Assembly: GCA_002338145.1 (NCBI GenBank)
Contig: DDHP01000042.1
Span: 35,458 to 61,769 of the forward strand
Origin: Deferribacteraceae bacterium UBA1873
Lineage (GTDB): Bacteria > Chrysiogenota > Deferribacteres > Deferribacterales > Flexistipitaceae
Length of the DNA: 26,312 nucleotides
Direction: 5' to 3'
Made by a program: the position numbers and the translations under genes. Under the pieces are notes generated by a model. It had not been told where the DNA came from. It saw only the letters and a program-made list of their open reading frames with translations, and did not search any database. Shown here piece by piece: positions 14,297 to 23,954 of the stretch (its first letter is position 1; the number at the start of each line of letters is the position of its first letter).

Positions 14297-16741
14297 ATGG
14301 CAATAAAGAAATCTCAGTTATATAGCTCCATTTGGCAGTCCTGTGATGAGTTGAGGGGCGGAATGGATGCTTCTCAATACAAGGATTACATACTTACCTT
14401 ACTTTTCATGAAATATGTTACAGACAAATATGCAGGTAATCCTGACGGTCTTCTCATCGTGCCGGAAGGTGGCGGCTTTGATGATATGGTCGCCCTGAAA
14501 GGCAATAAGGATATTGGCGAAAAAATAAATATTGTCATTAGAAAATTCGCAGAAGCTAATGAACTGAAAGGCGTAATAGACCAGGCTGACTTTAACGATG
14601 AAACGAAATTAGGCTCCGGCAAGGATATGCAGGACCGCCTTTCCAAATTAGTATCTATTTTTGACCGATTGGATCTTGGTGCAAACCGGGCTGAAGGTGA
14701 TGACCTGATGGGTGATGCATATGAGTTTTTGATGCGTCACTTTGCTACAGAGTCAGGCAAAAGCAAAGGACAGTTTTATACACCAGCTGAAGTTTCTACC
14801 GTTATGGCAAAAGTCGTGGGTATAGGGTCAGATACCAGGCAGGATCAGACAGTATACGATCCTACGTGTGGATCCGGCTCTTTGCTTCTCAAAGCTGCCA
14901 ACGAAGCCCCTAACGGTTTATCGATTTTCGGTCAGGAAAATGATAATGCCACATGGGCACTGAGTAAAATGAACATGATACTTCATGACTATCCCACTGC
15001 AGAAATATGGCGGGACAATACCCTCTCAAGACCTTATTTTAAAGACAGTCACGGAAAATTAGCAAGATTTGATTTTTCAGTGGCAAATCCACCCTTTTCA
15101 GCTAAATCATGGACAAACGGGCTGGATCCTGCAAATGATGAATTCAGACGTTTTGAATATGGCACACCGCCCGCAAAGAATGGTGATTATGCTTTTCTCC
15201 TACATTTGATTGCATCGCTTAAAAGTACCGGAAAAGGCGCTATAATTTTGCCTCACGGTGTACTTTTTCGCGGACACAAAGAAGCTGAAATACGCAAAAA
15301 CCTTATTAAGCGTGGTTTTATAAAAGGTATTATCGGATTACCTGCAAACTTGTTTTATGGTACAGGTATACCTGCATGTATTATCGTTATTGACAAAGAA
15401 ACCGCCAGAGAACGTGAAGGTATTTTCATGATTGACGCTTCGAAAGGTTATATCAAAGACGGGAATAAAAACCGGCTCAGGTCACAGGATATTCATAAGA
15501 TAGTAGATGTTTTTAATAAAAATATAGCTTTGGAAGGCTATTCACGGATGGTCCCTTTTGAAGAGATTGAAGACCCTTCCAATGATTATAACCTAAATAT
15601 TCCCCGCTATATTGACTCAAGCGAGCCTGAGGATTTGCACGATCTCGAAGCGCATCTTTACGGAGGTATTCCTGAAAAAGATGTAGATAATTTAAAATCT
15701 TACTGGCAAATTTTTCCAAATTTGAAAAATAAGCTGTTTAAAAACAATGGAAGAGAAGGCTACCTCGAACCAAAAGTCGGAGCAGATCAGATACGTACCA
15801 TTATTTTTGAAGACAATGAGTTTAAAAAATTTTCAGAGGATATTTTAGGTATTATCAATCAGTGGGAAAAAGCCCATAAACCTCTTCTCTATTCTTTGGA
15901 ACATAAGACTGTGCCGAAGGAAATTATCCATACATTATCTGAAGATTTGCTTAAGCGTTTTTCCGAAGTCCCTTTAATCAATAAATATGATGTTTACCAG
16001 CAGCTGATGGATTACTGGTATGATGTGATGCAGGATGATATCTATCTTATAACAGCTGTGGGCTGGAAAGAAGCCGCTCAACCACGAAGCATTATCAATG
16101 ATAAAGAACGGAAGATTCAGGAAACTGCTGATCTGACAATAAACAAGCAAAAATATAAGACAGATTTAATCCCACCGGAACTGCTAAAAGAGCGTTTCTT
16201 TAAAGAAGAAAAAGATACCATAGACAATTTGCAGACTGAGGAAGATGCAGCAACACGTGAGTTTGAAGAATTCACTGAAGAACACACGGAAGAAGACGGC
16301 TTACTTGAAGATGTTGTTAACGATAAAGGCAATATTACCAAAAAGTCCGTTGAGGAACGATTGAAAAAGCTAAGCAGAAATATGACCCATGAATTTGAAG
16401 AAGAAAAAGAGGCTTTGCATCATTGTTTAAAACTCCTTGATAAAGAAACCAAAGCAAAAAAAGCGTTAAAAGATGCCCAAGCAAAGCTTGATAAGGATGT
16501 GTTTGCCAAATATTTTGATTTGACTGAGGATGAAATAAAATTGGTTGTTATTAATGACAAATGGTTTGGCTCTATTAGAGAAGGTATACAAAGTGAAATA
16601 AATAATTTGGCTCAGCAGCTTATTGGTCGTATCCAAAAGCTTAATGAAAGATATTCTGAGCCGCTCCCTGAAATTGAAAAGGAAGTTTCTGCGTATAATT
16701 TTAAAGTGAAAGAACATTTGAAAAAAATGGGCGTATTATGA
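14297..16741 (+). CDS. hsdM: Type I restriction-modification system methyltransferase subunit
   Basis: HsdM transfers a methyl group from S-adenosylmethionine to adenine within the target chosen by HsdS, and is also required for restriction by the whole complex. The N-terminal helical HsdM_N region covers about residues 1-140. The SAM-binding motif I is DPTCGSG at 188-194, and the catalytic NPPF motif starts at N264, marking an N6-adenine enzyme. The region after about residue 480 is a long charged helical extension (to residue 814), so this is one of the larger HsdM types. The ATG at 14297 has AGGGGA a few bases upstream and is preferred over the TTG at 14279. It overlaps hsdS by ATGA. Confidence 0.96.
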   Translation: MAIKKSQLYSSIWQSCDELRGGMDASQYKDYILTLLFMKYVTDKYAGNPDGLLIVPEGGGFDDMVALKGNKDIGEKINIVIRKFAEANELKGVIDQADFNDETKLGSGKDMQDRLSKLVSIFDRLDLGANRAEGDDLMGDAYEFLMRHFATESGKSKGQFYTPAEVSTVMAKVVGIGSDTRQDQTVYDPTCGSGSLLLKAANEAPNGLSIFGQENDNATWALSKMNMILHDYPTAEIWRDNTLSRPYFKDSHGKLARFDFSVANPPFSAKSWTNGLDPANDEFRRFEYGTPPAKNGDYAFLLHLIASLKSTGKGAIILPHGVLFRGHKEAEIRKNLIKRGFIKGIIGLPANLFYGTGIPACIIVIDKETAREREGIFMIDASKGYIKDGNKNRLRSQDIHKIVDVFNKNIALEGYSRMVPFEEIEDPSNDYNLNIPRYIDSSEPEDLHDLEAHLYGGIPEKDVDNLKSYWQIFPNLKNKLFKNNGREGYLEPKVGADQIRTIIFEDNEFKKFSEDILGIINQWEKAHKPLLYSLEHKTVPKEIIHTLSEDLLKRFSEVPLINKYDVYQQLMDYWYDVMQDDIYLITAVGWKEAAQPRSIINDKERKIQETADLTINKQKYKTDLIPPELLKERFFKEEKDTIDNLQTEEDAATREFEEFTEEHTEEDGLLEDVVNDKGNITKKSVEERLKKLSRNMTHEFEEEKEALHHCLKLLDKETKAKKALKDAQAKLDKDVFAKYFDLTEDEIKLVVINDKWFGSIREGIQSEINNLAQQLIGRIQKLNERYSEPLPEIEKEVSAYNFKVKEHLKKMGVL

Positions 16742-18024
16742 AAAGTGAAATAGAGTCTATGCCAATGAAATCATCTAATAAAAATAGCCAAGACGTTCCT
16801 TCAGGATACAAGCGTACAGAAATAGGTGTAATTCCAAAAGATTGGGAAGTAAAGCCCTTAAAAGTTTTGAGTACTTCTCAGGGAATAGTACGAGGTCCTT
16901 TTGGTGGTTCTCTAAAAAAGGAAGTTTTTAAGAGTTCAGGATTTAAGGTATACGAACAAAGGAATGCAATATATAAAAATTGTACAATTGGTTCTTACTT
17001 TATTGATAAAAGTAAATATCAAGAAATGCAACGCTTTAGCATTAAGCCTAAAGATTTTATAATTAGTTGCTCTGGTACCATCGGGAAAATATTCCAAATT
17101 CCTGAAAATGCTCCTGAAGGAATAATAAATCAAGCACTTCTGAAAATCACATTAAATAATGAAATTATAAATGAAGATTATTTTTATTTTTACTTTCAAT
17201 GGAATAATTTTCAACAGAGAATTATTGAATCTACACAGGGTGGAGCGATGAAAAACCTTGTGGGAATGAATGTTTTCCAGTCTACTCTATTAGGCTTACC
17301 TTCTATAAAAGAGCAAAAAGCTATCGCTAAAGTATTGTCAGATGTAGACAGTCTAATAGACTCACTTGATAAGCTTATTCATAAAAAAAAGGCAATCAAA
17401 AAAGCCGCAATGCAGCAACTCCTCACAGGAGACACCCGCCTCCCCGGTTTCACAGAACCCTGGGAAACCAAACGCTTAGGTGATTTTGCTGAAATTATAA
17501 TGGGTCAATCTCCCAGTTCTGTGAACTATAACACTTCAGGGTATGGTATGCCTCTAATTCAAGGCAATGCAGATATTATTAATAGAAAAACTGTAAAAAG
17601 AATTTACACAACAGAGGTAACTAAGAGAGGTAAGCATGGAGACATTATTATGTCAGTACGCGCCCCTGTAGGAGAAATTTCTTTTGCTACATTTGACACT
17701 TGTTTGGGTAGAGGTGTATGTGCTATTCGTTACAAAAACAATTTTTTATATTATTATTTGATAAGTATTGAACCAAAATGGAGCAAATGGTCAAAAGGAT
17801 CAACTTTCGATTCGATAAATTCTAAAGAAGTAAAAGAATTACCAATAAATATTCCTCCATCTATCGACGAACAAAAAGCAATAGCAAAAGTTCTCTCAGA
17901 TATGGACGCTGAAATTGAAGCATTGGAAAAACGTAAAGAAAAAACTGAGCAGATGAAGCAAGGTATGATGCAACAACTGTTAACCGGTAAAATACGTTTA
18001 TCAACCTTAGAGGAAACTCTATGA
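16738..18024 (+). CDS. hsdS: Type I restriction-modification specificity subunit
   Basis: HsdS recognises the bipartite DNA target for both methylation and restriction. The protein has the usual two target-recognition domains (about residues 20-200 and 245-385). Each ends in a conserved helical spacer with matching sequences: AIAKVLSDVDSLIDSL then MQQLLTG near residue 225, and AIAKVLSDMDAEIEAL then MQQLLTG near residue 415. The start overlaps hsdM by ATGA. The recognition domains are visibly more AT-rich than the conserved spacer between them, as expected if such domains are exchanged by recombination. The frame is intact at 428 aa. The recognised sequence cannot be predicted here. Confidence 0.96.
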   Translation: MKSEIESMPMKSSNKNSQDVPSGYKRTEIGVIPKDWEVKPLKVLSTSQGIVRGPFGGSLKKEVFKSSGFKVYEQRNAIYKNCTIGSYFIDKSKYQEMQRFSIKPKDFIISCSGTIGKIFQIPENAPEGIINQALLKITLNNEIINEDYFYFYFQWNNFQQRIIESTQGGAMKNLVGMNVFQSTLLGLPSIKEQKAIAKVLSDVDSLIDSLDKLIHKKKAIKKAAMQQLLTGDTRLPGFTEPWETKRLGDFAEIIMGQSPSSVNYNTSGYGMPLIQGNADIINRKTVKRIYTTEVTKRGKHGDIIMSVRAPVGEISFATFDTCLGRGVCAIRYKNNFLYYYLISIEPKWSKWSKGSTFDSINSKEVKELPINIPPSIDEQKAIAKVLSDMDAEIEALEKRKEKTEQMKQGMMQQLLTGKIRLSTLEETL

Positions 18025-18125
18025 ATAAAAATACTCCACGTCCAACCTCAATTCGTATTTTTCTTGCAGATGGTTTGCCGGAAGGACTTAAAATTAGAGG
18101 GATTATAATATGTCACTGCCAATAA
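18021..18125 (+). pseudogene. Truncated N-terminus of a GIY-YIG-family accessory protein
   Basis: An ATG overlapping the hsdS stop (ATGA) opens a 34-codon frame. Its first 25 residues, including TSIRIFLADGLPEGLKI, resemble the beginning of GIY-YIG-family proteins that often sit inside type I restriction operons. The similarity breaks off right after LKI, and the frame runs into a stop inside the next gene's first codons. It looks like a deletion that removed nearly all of the gene while keeping its translational coupling to hsdS. It may now act only as a leader peptide. The family match is from memory and needs a search. Confidence 0.55.
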
Positions 18126-19663
18126 ATATAGAAGAACTGATAAACGGTAAAGTCATAGAATGGGAAAGGCTGGAATTTAAAAAAGATTGGAATCCTGAAG
18201 CCATTCTACACACGCTATGTGCCTTCGCCAATGATATGAACAACTGGGGCGGTGGATATATTATAGTGGGTATTGCCGAGAAAAATGGAAGACCGATATT
18301 GCCTCCCCAAGGTTTGGATCCGGATCGAATTGATTTTATCCAGGGAGAACTGACAAATATTGGACACCGTATCCAGCCCCATTATTTGCCTATTGCACAA
18401 CCTTATCTGTATGAAGATAACCATATACTGGTTATCTGGGCACCAGCCGGTGATATGCGCCCTTATTCCGCACCGGAAGCACTCGGTAAAGGAAATCAGC
18501 AACGCTATTATTATATCCGCAGTGGCTCTAAAACTATTAAAGCACGTGGAGAAAACCTGCGGCGTTTGCAGGAATTGACAGCACGTATCCCTTTTGATGA
18601 CCGTATCAATCATCAGGCAAGCCTTAATGACCTTGATTTGGGTTTGATTAGGGATTTCCTGTATGAGATTAAAAGCAGTCTATCTGAAGAAAGTGCTTCC
18701 ATGCCGCTTGCTGATTTAGCCAGACAATTGTCCATAGCCAAAGGACCTGATGAAGAATTACGCCCGGTTAATGTCGGATTGATGTTTTTCAACAGAGAAC
18801 CTGAAAAATTTTTCCGTAATGCCCGAATCGAAGTAGTAATACGCAATGACGAATCGGGTAAAGATTTTAAAGAGAAGTACTTTAAAGGTCCTTTACATAA
18901 CCAGTTGCGCAATGCTCTGAATTATATCCAGAATCATGTTATTGAAGAGCGAATCAAGAAAATCTCCGGACAGCCGGAGGCTGACCGTTATTATAATTTT
19001 CCTTATGAAGCAGTCGAAGAAGCTCTGGCAAATGCTATTTATCATAAAAGTTATGAAATACCCAATCCTGTCGAGGTGCAGATATGGCCGGACAAAATCG
19101 AGGTATTGAGCTTTCCCGGTCCTGTCCCTCCGGTAAATGCACAAATTCTGGCGGAAAACAAACGTATTGTAGCACGCGACTACCGCAACCGCAGAGTAGG
19201 CGATTTTCTGAAAGAGCTTCATTTGACTGAAGGCAGGGGTACAGGAATACCTACTATGCGCCGAGCTATGTACAATAATGGTTCTCCGGAACCTATTCTG
19301 GAAACCGATGAGCAGTGCACATATTTCCTTACTGTTTTGCCGGTTCATCCCGATTGGCTGGATAAGGAAGAAAGCGACCGGACAAGTACAGGACAAGTAC
19401 AGGACAAGTACCGGTCAAGTACAGGACAAGTCCCCGAAAATGTAGAAATACTTGTCAAAAGTATTGAGGGAGAAATGAAACGGAGTGACATACAGAAGAA
19501 TATAGGTATTAGCAGCAGAAGTCATTTTGTTGAGCAGTTTTTAAATCCTGCTTTGGAAATGGGATATATAGAGAGAACTGAGAAGCTCCACAGTAACAAA
19601 CAAAAATACCGGTTAACTCAAAAAGGTAAATCATTGACGAAGAAACTTTATGATAAAAAATAA
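18110..19663 (+). CDS. AlbA_2-domain ATP-binding protein of the type I RM operon
   Basis: This is a 517-residue accessory protein. An AlbA_2 (divergent AAA-4, Schlafen-related) domain spans about residues 10-135, with the segment LEFKKDW near the start and a Gly-rich NNWGGGYIIVGIAE. A HATPase-like C-terminal region near 300-400 contains EEALANAIYHKSYEIP and GRGTGIPTMRRA. The last 70 residues look like a winged helix (MKRSDIQKNIGISSRSHFVE). Between them is a linker coded by five 11-bp tandem repeats, read as STGQVQDKYRSSTGQV. Proteins of this kind often lie between hsdS and hsdR and are annotated as RecG-like or as transcriptional regulators. The role here is unproven. The start sits inside the truncated upstream frame, with GAGGG before it. 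Confidence 0.83.
   Translation: MSLPINIEELINGKVIEWERLEFKKDWNPEAILHTLCAFANDMNNWGGGYIIVGIAEKNGRPILPPQGLDPDRIDFIQGELTNIGHRIQPHYLPIAQPYLYEDNHILVIWAPAGDMRPYSAPEALGKGNQQRYYYIRSGSKTIKARGENLRRLQELTARIPFDDRINHQASLNDLDLGLIRDFLYEIKSSLSEESASMPLADLARQLSIAKGPDEELRPVNVGLMFFNREPEKFFRNARIEVVIRNDESGKDFKEKYFKGPLHNQLRNALNYIQNHVIEERIKKISGQPEADRYYNFPYEAVEEALANAIYHKSYEIPNPVEVQIWPDKIEVLSFPGPVPPVNAQILAENKRIVARDYRNRRVGDFLKELHLTEGRGTGIPTMRRAMYNNGSPEPILETDEQCTYFLTVLPVHPDWLDKEESDRTSTGQVQDKYRSSTGQVPENVEILVKSIEGEMKRSDIQKNIGISSRSHFVEQFLNPALEMGYIERTEKLHSNKQKYRLTQKGKSLTKKLYDKK
19381..19435 (+). repeat. Five tandem 11-bp repeats inside the AlbA_2 gene
   Basis: The unit is GACAAGTACAG. Copies 1 and 2 are identical, copies 3 and 4 each differ by one base, and copy 5 is degenerate at its end. 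Because 11 is not a multiple of three, loss or gain of one unit would change the reading frame and cut off the C-terminal winged-helix region. Confidence 0.9.
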
Positions 19664-19686
19664 GTTATTGCCGGGGAATAAATTTA

Positions 19687-22600
19687 ATGAGTGAAGTAGG
19701 ACAAAGAGAACTAAAAACTCAAAAAAGTGTAAATGCTTTTTTTCAAACAGTACTGGATTACAGTTATCTGGGGGATTTGAGAGACAGAGAGAATAATTGT
19801 AATGTTGAATATGGTGTACTGAATGGCTGGCTGGAAAAAGCGGGGCATGACGAGAAGATTATAAAAAAGGTATTCCGGGAAATAGATCAGGCAATAACAG
19901 TCGGTGGGGCAAAATCACTATATGATGCCAATAAAGAATTTTATAATTTACTTCGTTATGGTGTAAAAGTAAAACCTGATGTCGGTGAACAAACTAAAAC
20001 CGTCTGGCTGATAAACTGGAATGACCCCCTTGTCAATGATTTTGCAATTGCTGAGGAAGTAACGATAGAAGGCGTTCACTCAAAAAGACCGGATATTGTA
20101 ATATATGTAAACGGTATTGCCATAGGTGTAATTGAATTAAAAAGATCGACTGTTTCCGTAACAGAAGGTATCCGGCAAAATCTGGACAGTCAGAAAAAAG
20201 AGTTTATTCAGTCATTTTATTCTACAGTGCAGCTTGTAATGGCTGGAAATGATACAGAAGGATTACGTTACGGCGTGATCCAGACACCGGAAAAATACTG
20301 GCTCAGGTGGAAAGAAAACGAAGCTCATAGAGAAGCCGGAAACAACCCATTATTAAGGGAACTCAGTCAGGTTTGTTCTAAAAAAAGACTATTAGAATTA
20401 ATCCACAATTTTATTGTTTTCGATGCCGGGATAAAGAAAATCTGTAGGCACAATCAATATTTTGGCGTAAAAGCTGCTCAAAAGTTTGTCAAACGTAAGG
20501 ATAACGGAATCATATGGCACACTCAGGGCAGCGGTAAATCACTAACTATGGTATGGCTTGCCAAGTGGATAAGGGAAAATATAAAGAACAGCCGTGTGCT
20601 ACTGATTACTGACCGTGTGGAGCTGGATGATCAAATAGAAACAGTATTTAAAGGAGTAAGCGAAGACATATACAGGACTCAAAGCGGAACAGATCTTATA
20701 AATATCCTGAATAAAAATGAAGAATGGCTGGTATGTTCATTAGTTCATAAATTCGGCTCAGGAGAAGGTCTGACAGATAAAGATGTGGATTCATTTATTG
20801 CAGATATTCAGGAAAACATTCGTAAGGGTTTTCAACCGAAAGGAAATATTTTTGTCTTTGTTGATGAGTGTCACCGTACCCAATCCGGTAAGCTTAATGA
20901 AGCTATGAAAGCTTTACTGCCGGAAGCTGCTTTTATAGGTTTCACCGGCACTCCTTTGTTAAAAAAAGACAAGCAGAAAAGTATTGAAGTGTTCGGTCCT
21001 TATATTCATACGTATAAATTTGACGAGGCGGTCAACGATAATGTGATATTGGACTTGAGATATGAAGCCCGTGATATCGATCAACATATTACATCTCAGG
21101 ATAAAATTGACAAGTGGTTTGAAGTAAAAACGCAAGGTCTGTCAGATCTGGGGAAAGCTCAGATAAAGAAACGCTGGGGCACACTGAAAAAAGTGCTTAG
21201 TTCTCAAGACAGACTCAGCAAAATCGTATCCGATATACTGATGGATATGGAACTGCGTGACAGACTCAAAAGCGGACGCGGCAATGCCATGCTTGTAACA
21301 AACAGTATTTATTCAGCATGCCTTATTTACGAAATGCTCCAGAAAACGGATATTGCTGATAAGTGCGCAATTGTTACATCTTATAAGCCTCATCATCGTG
21401 AAATAAAAGGCGAGGAAAGCGGAGAAGGCGAAACGGAAAAATTAAGGAAATATGCTATTTACCGAAAAATGCTTTCAAAATTCTTTGACGAAGATGAAGA
21501 TACAGCAATAAATAAAACAGAAACTTTTGAGAAAGAAGTTAAAAAAAGATTTATTAACGAGCCGGGACAAATGAAACTTCTGATAGTGGTGGATAAGCTG
21601 CTTACAGGTTTTGATGCGCCTCCGGCAACATATCTATACATTGACAAACACATGCAGGATCATGGATTATTTCAGGCTATTTGCCGTGTAAACCGTCTCC
21701 ACAGTGAAGATAAGGAATATGGTTACATTATTGATTATAAGGATTTGTTCCGGTCACTTGAAAAATCTATACAGGATTATACAGGTGAAGCTTTTGAGGG
21801 ATATGAGAAATCCGATGTGGAAGGGCTGCTGAAAGACAGACTTACTCAGGGCAAAGAGAGGCTTGAAGAAGTAAGAGAGTCCATTAAAGCACTTTGCGAG
21901 CCTGTAAGACCGCCTTATAACACAGCTGCATATTTGGAGTATTTTGTTGGAGACAGCAATGAACCGGATATTCAAAAAGATAATGAGCCGAAACGACTTG
22001 AGCTTTATAAACTAACCTCATCTTATTTGAGAGCCTATGCCAATCTTGCCAATGAGATGGAAAAATCCGGGTATACTAAAACAGAAGCCCAAAGAATAAA
22101 AGATGAAGTGGAACATTTTGAAAATGTGCGAAAAGAGGTCAAATTAGCGAGCGGCGATTATGTGGATATGAAAATGTATGAGCCCGCTATGAGGCATCTT
22201 TTGGATACTTATATCCGTGCGGACGACAGTGAAACACTTTCTACATTTGATGATATGACACTTGTCGAATTGATTGTAAATAAAGGTAAAGACGGTTTGG
22301 ACGAACTGCCGGATGATATAAAAAATGATAAAGATTCTATGGCGGAAACGATTGAGAATAACGTCCGCAAACTCATTATAGACGAAACGGTGGTTAACCC
22401 TAAATATTATGAAAGAATGTCACATTTGTTAAATGATCTGGTGGAGCAGAGGAGAAATGAGGCGATTGACTATCAGAAGTATCTTGAGGAAATTATTGAG
22501 CTTGCTAAGAAGGTGAGCCACCAAGGCTATGATACGACATATCCAGAGGGTATAAATACTAAGGCACTTAAAGCTCTTTATGATAATCTTGATTTTGATA

Positions 22601-22827
22601 AAGTGGCGGAATCACAGGCTCCTTATGCTGGTGACAGTATGGAAAAACAAAAAGCCCGAAAAGTAATGGAAATTGACAGTAAAATAAAAAGTGTGAAAAA
22701 AGCGAACTGGCGGGGACACAAAATAAAAGAACGTGAGATAAGAAATGCCATAAAATCAGTTATCGGGAATGATGATAAAACTGTGGAACAAATATTTGAT
22801 ATCGTGAAAAATCACAATGAATACTGA
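19687..22827 (+). CDS. hsdR: Type I restriction endonuclease motor subunit
   Basis: HsdR is the translocating and cutting subunit: it pumps DNA using ATP and cleaves at distance from unmethylated targets. The N-terminal PD-(D/E)xK nuclease is visible as D136, E150 and K152 in RPDIVIYV and IELKR. The SF2 helicase core follows: Walker A in TQGSGKS (279-285), DECH from residue 393, and TGTPLL shortly after. The C-terminal helical part interacts with the methylase core in this family. The length of 1046 aa is normal and the frame is intact. The ATG at 19687 follows a GGGG stretch. The last 11 bases overlap the next gene, which implies co-expression. Confidence 0.97.
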   Translation: MSEVGQRELKTQKSVNAFFQTVLDYSYLGDLRDRENNCNVEYGVLNGWLEKAGHDEKIIKKVFREIDQAITVGGAKSLYDANKEFYNLLRYGVKVKPDVGEQTKTVWLINWNDPLVNDFAIAEEVTIEGVHSKRPDIVIYVNGIAIGVIELKRSTVSVTEGIRQNLDSQKKEFIQSFYSTVQLVMAGNDTEGLRYGVIQTPEKYWLRWKENEAHREAGNNPLLRELSQVCSKKRLLELIHNFIVFDAGIKKICRHNQYFGVKAAQKFVKRKDNGIIWHTQGSGKSLTMVWLAKWIRENIKNSRVLLITDRVELDDQIETVFKGVSEDIYRTQSGTDLINILNKNEEWLVCSLVHKFGSGEGLTDKDVDSFIADIQENIRKGFQPKGNIFVFVDECHRTQSGKLNEAMKALLPEAAFIGFTGTPLLKKDKQKSIEVFGPYIHTYKFDEAVNDNVILDLRYEARDIDQHITSQDKIDKWFEVKTQGLSDLGKAQIKKRWGTLKKVLSSQDRLSKIVSDILMDMELRDRLKSGRGNAMLVTNSIYSACLIYEMLQKTDIADKCAIVTSYKPHHREIKGEESGEGETEKLRKYAIYRKMLSKFFDEDEDTAINKTETFEKEVKKRFINEPGQMKLLIVVDKLLTGFDAPPATYLYIDKHMQDHGLFQAICRVNRLHSEDKEYGYIIDYKDLFRSLEKSIQDYTGEAFEGYEKSDVEGLLKDRLTQGKERLEEVRESIKALCEPVRPPYNTAAYLEYFVGDSNEPDIQKDNEPKRLELYKLTSSYLRAYANLANEMEKSGYTKTEAQRIKDEVEHFENVRKEVKLASGDYVDMKMYEPAMRHLLDTYIRADDSETLSTFDDMTLVELIVNKGKDGLDELPDDIKNDKDSMAETIENNVRKLIIDETVVNPKYYERMSHLLNDLVEQRRNEAIDYQKYLEEIIELAKKVSHQGYDTTYPEGINTKALKALYDNLDFDKVAESQAPYAGDSMEKQKARKVMEIDSKIKSVKKANWRGHKIKEREIRNAIKSVIGNDDKTVEQIFDIVKNHNEY

Positions 22828-23545
22828 GAAGCGGATTATTGAAGTCAGTGATATAAAGGTCGAAGTTGTCAGGAAAAATATAAAGAATCTGCATTTGGGA
22901 GTATACCCGCCTGAAGGTAGGGTAAGAGTTTCAGCACCATTTTATCTTGATGATGAAGCGGTAAGACTTGCAGTAGTTTCCAGACTTTCATGGATACGTA
23001 AGCAACAAAAATCTTTTGAGATGCAGGCAAGACAATCTGCAAGAGAAATGGTTTCAGGAGAAAGCCATTATTTTTTGGGACGAAAATATCTCCTTGATGT
23101 CATAAAAACGGAAGGCAAACAGGAAGTCCGTATTGTAAACAATAAAAAACTACAAATGAAAGTTAAGCCGGAAACAAGCAGAGAGAAAAGATACAAGCTG
23201 TTGCAGGACTGGTATAGAAAACAGTTAAAAGAGTTATTGCCCGATTTTGTGAACAAATGGGAGAACAAAATCGGCGTAAATGTAAATAAAGCCGGAATAA
23301 GAATCATGAAAACAAAATGGGGCTCATGTAATCCTGAAGCCGCTCGTATATGGCTAAACCTTGAGCTGGCTAAAAAGCCCGTTAAATGTATAGAATATAT
23401 TTTAGTGCATGAAATGATACACCTCATGGAAAGGCGGCATAATGACAGATTTCGTGAACTCATGGATGACTTTCTACCCGACTGGCGACTGCGAAAAGAC
23501 GAGCTAAATCAGGCTCCCCTTTCACATGAAAAATGGGATTATTGA
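22817..23545 (+). CDS. YgjP/SprT-like zinc metallopeptidase
   Basis: This 242-residue protein ends in a gluzincin-type zinc site, HEMIH at residues 198-202, with a third His at 208 in the segment MERRHNDRF. The block TKWGSCN upstream of it is typical of the M48/DUF45 YgjP family. The family is often found as the last gene of type I restriction operons, but its role there is not established; protein turnover after DNA damage or restriction is one idea. The start overlaps the end of hsdR by 11 bases. No separate promoter or strong ribosome site is seen, so translation is probably coupled to hsdR. Confidence 0.88.
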   Translation: MNTEKRIIEVSDIKVEVVRKNIKNLHLGVYPPEGRVRVSAPFYLDDEAVRLAVVSRLSWIRKQQKSFEMQARQSAREMVSGESHYFLGRKYLLDVIKTEGKQEVRIVNNKKLQMKVKPETSREKRYKLLQDWYRKQLKELLPDFVNKWENKIGVNVNKAGIRIMKTKWGSCNPEAARIWLNLELAKKPVKCIEYILVHEMIHLMERRHNDRFRELMDDFLPDWRLRKDELNQAPLSHEKWDY

Positions 23546-23723
23546 AAAATTAGCAATTTTGCCACCCTATCCATTTACAATATTCATTATTAAGCTGAGT
23601 GGGGGGCGTAACTCTCAAATAGGAAAACATTTATTTTTTTGAAGTACCTCAGGTAATTTTATTGTGGTACTCTGCTTATGATATTTTACAAGTTTTAATG
23701 TTATTTAATTAGATTTTATGTAC

Positions 23724-23745
23724 TTGACTTTGAAAATAAAGTCAA
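23724..23745. repeat. Perfect 8-bp inverted repeat
   Basis: TTGACTTT and AAAGTCAA are separated by GAAAAT. The arms could form an RNA hairpin or bind a dimeric regulator. It lies about 230 bases upstream of the Abi_C gene and is not followed by a T run. Confidence 0.5.
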
Positions 23746-23922
23746 ATACATAAGGATGTGTAAGATTATCAGGAATTGATACCTTTGTATATTTACTAAT
23801 GTCACCCTGTAGCACACGCCATGGGCTGATAAATTTGCTTTAGCAAACACTTGCTTCAGGGGACTCGTAACTTGCTTATATCAATACATGCTGAAACGAG
23901 TTGAGCATGAGTAATTTGTGTA

Positions 23923-23954
23923 ATTCAAAGGTCTCGAATTGTATAATAACTTAT
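23923..23954 (+). repeat. Dispersed intergenic repeat, copy 3
   Basis: The core ATTCAAAGGTCTC is followed by TTGTATAATAACTTATT. It matches copy 2 at 12352 at most positions over about 31 bases and copy 1 at 1780 mainly in the core. It ends about 17 bases before the Abi_C start, so its TATAAT could double as a -10 box. Confidence 0.6.
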
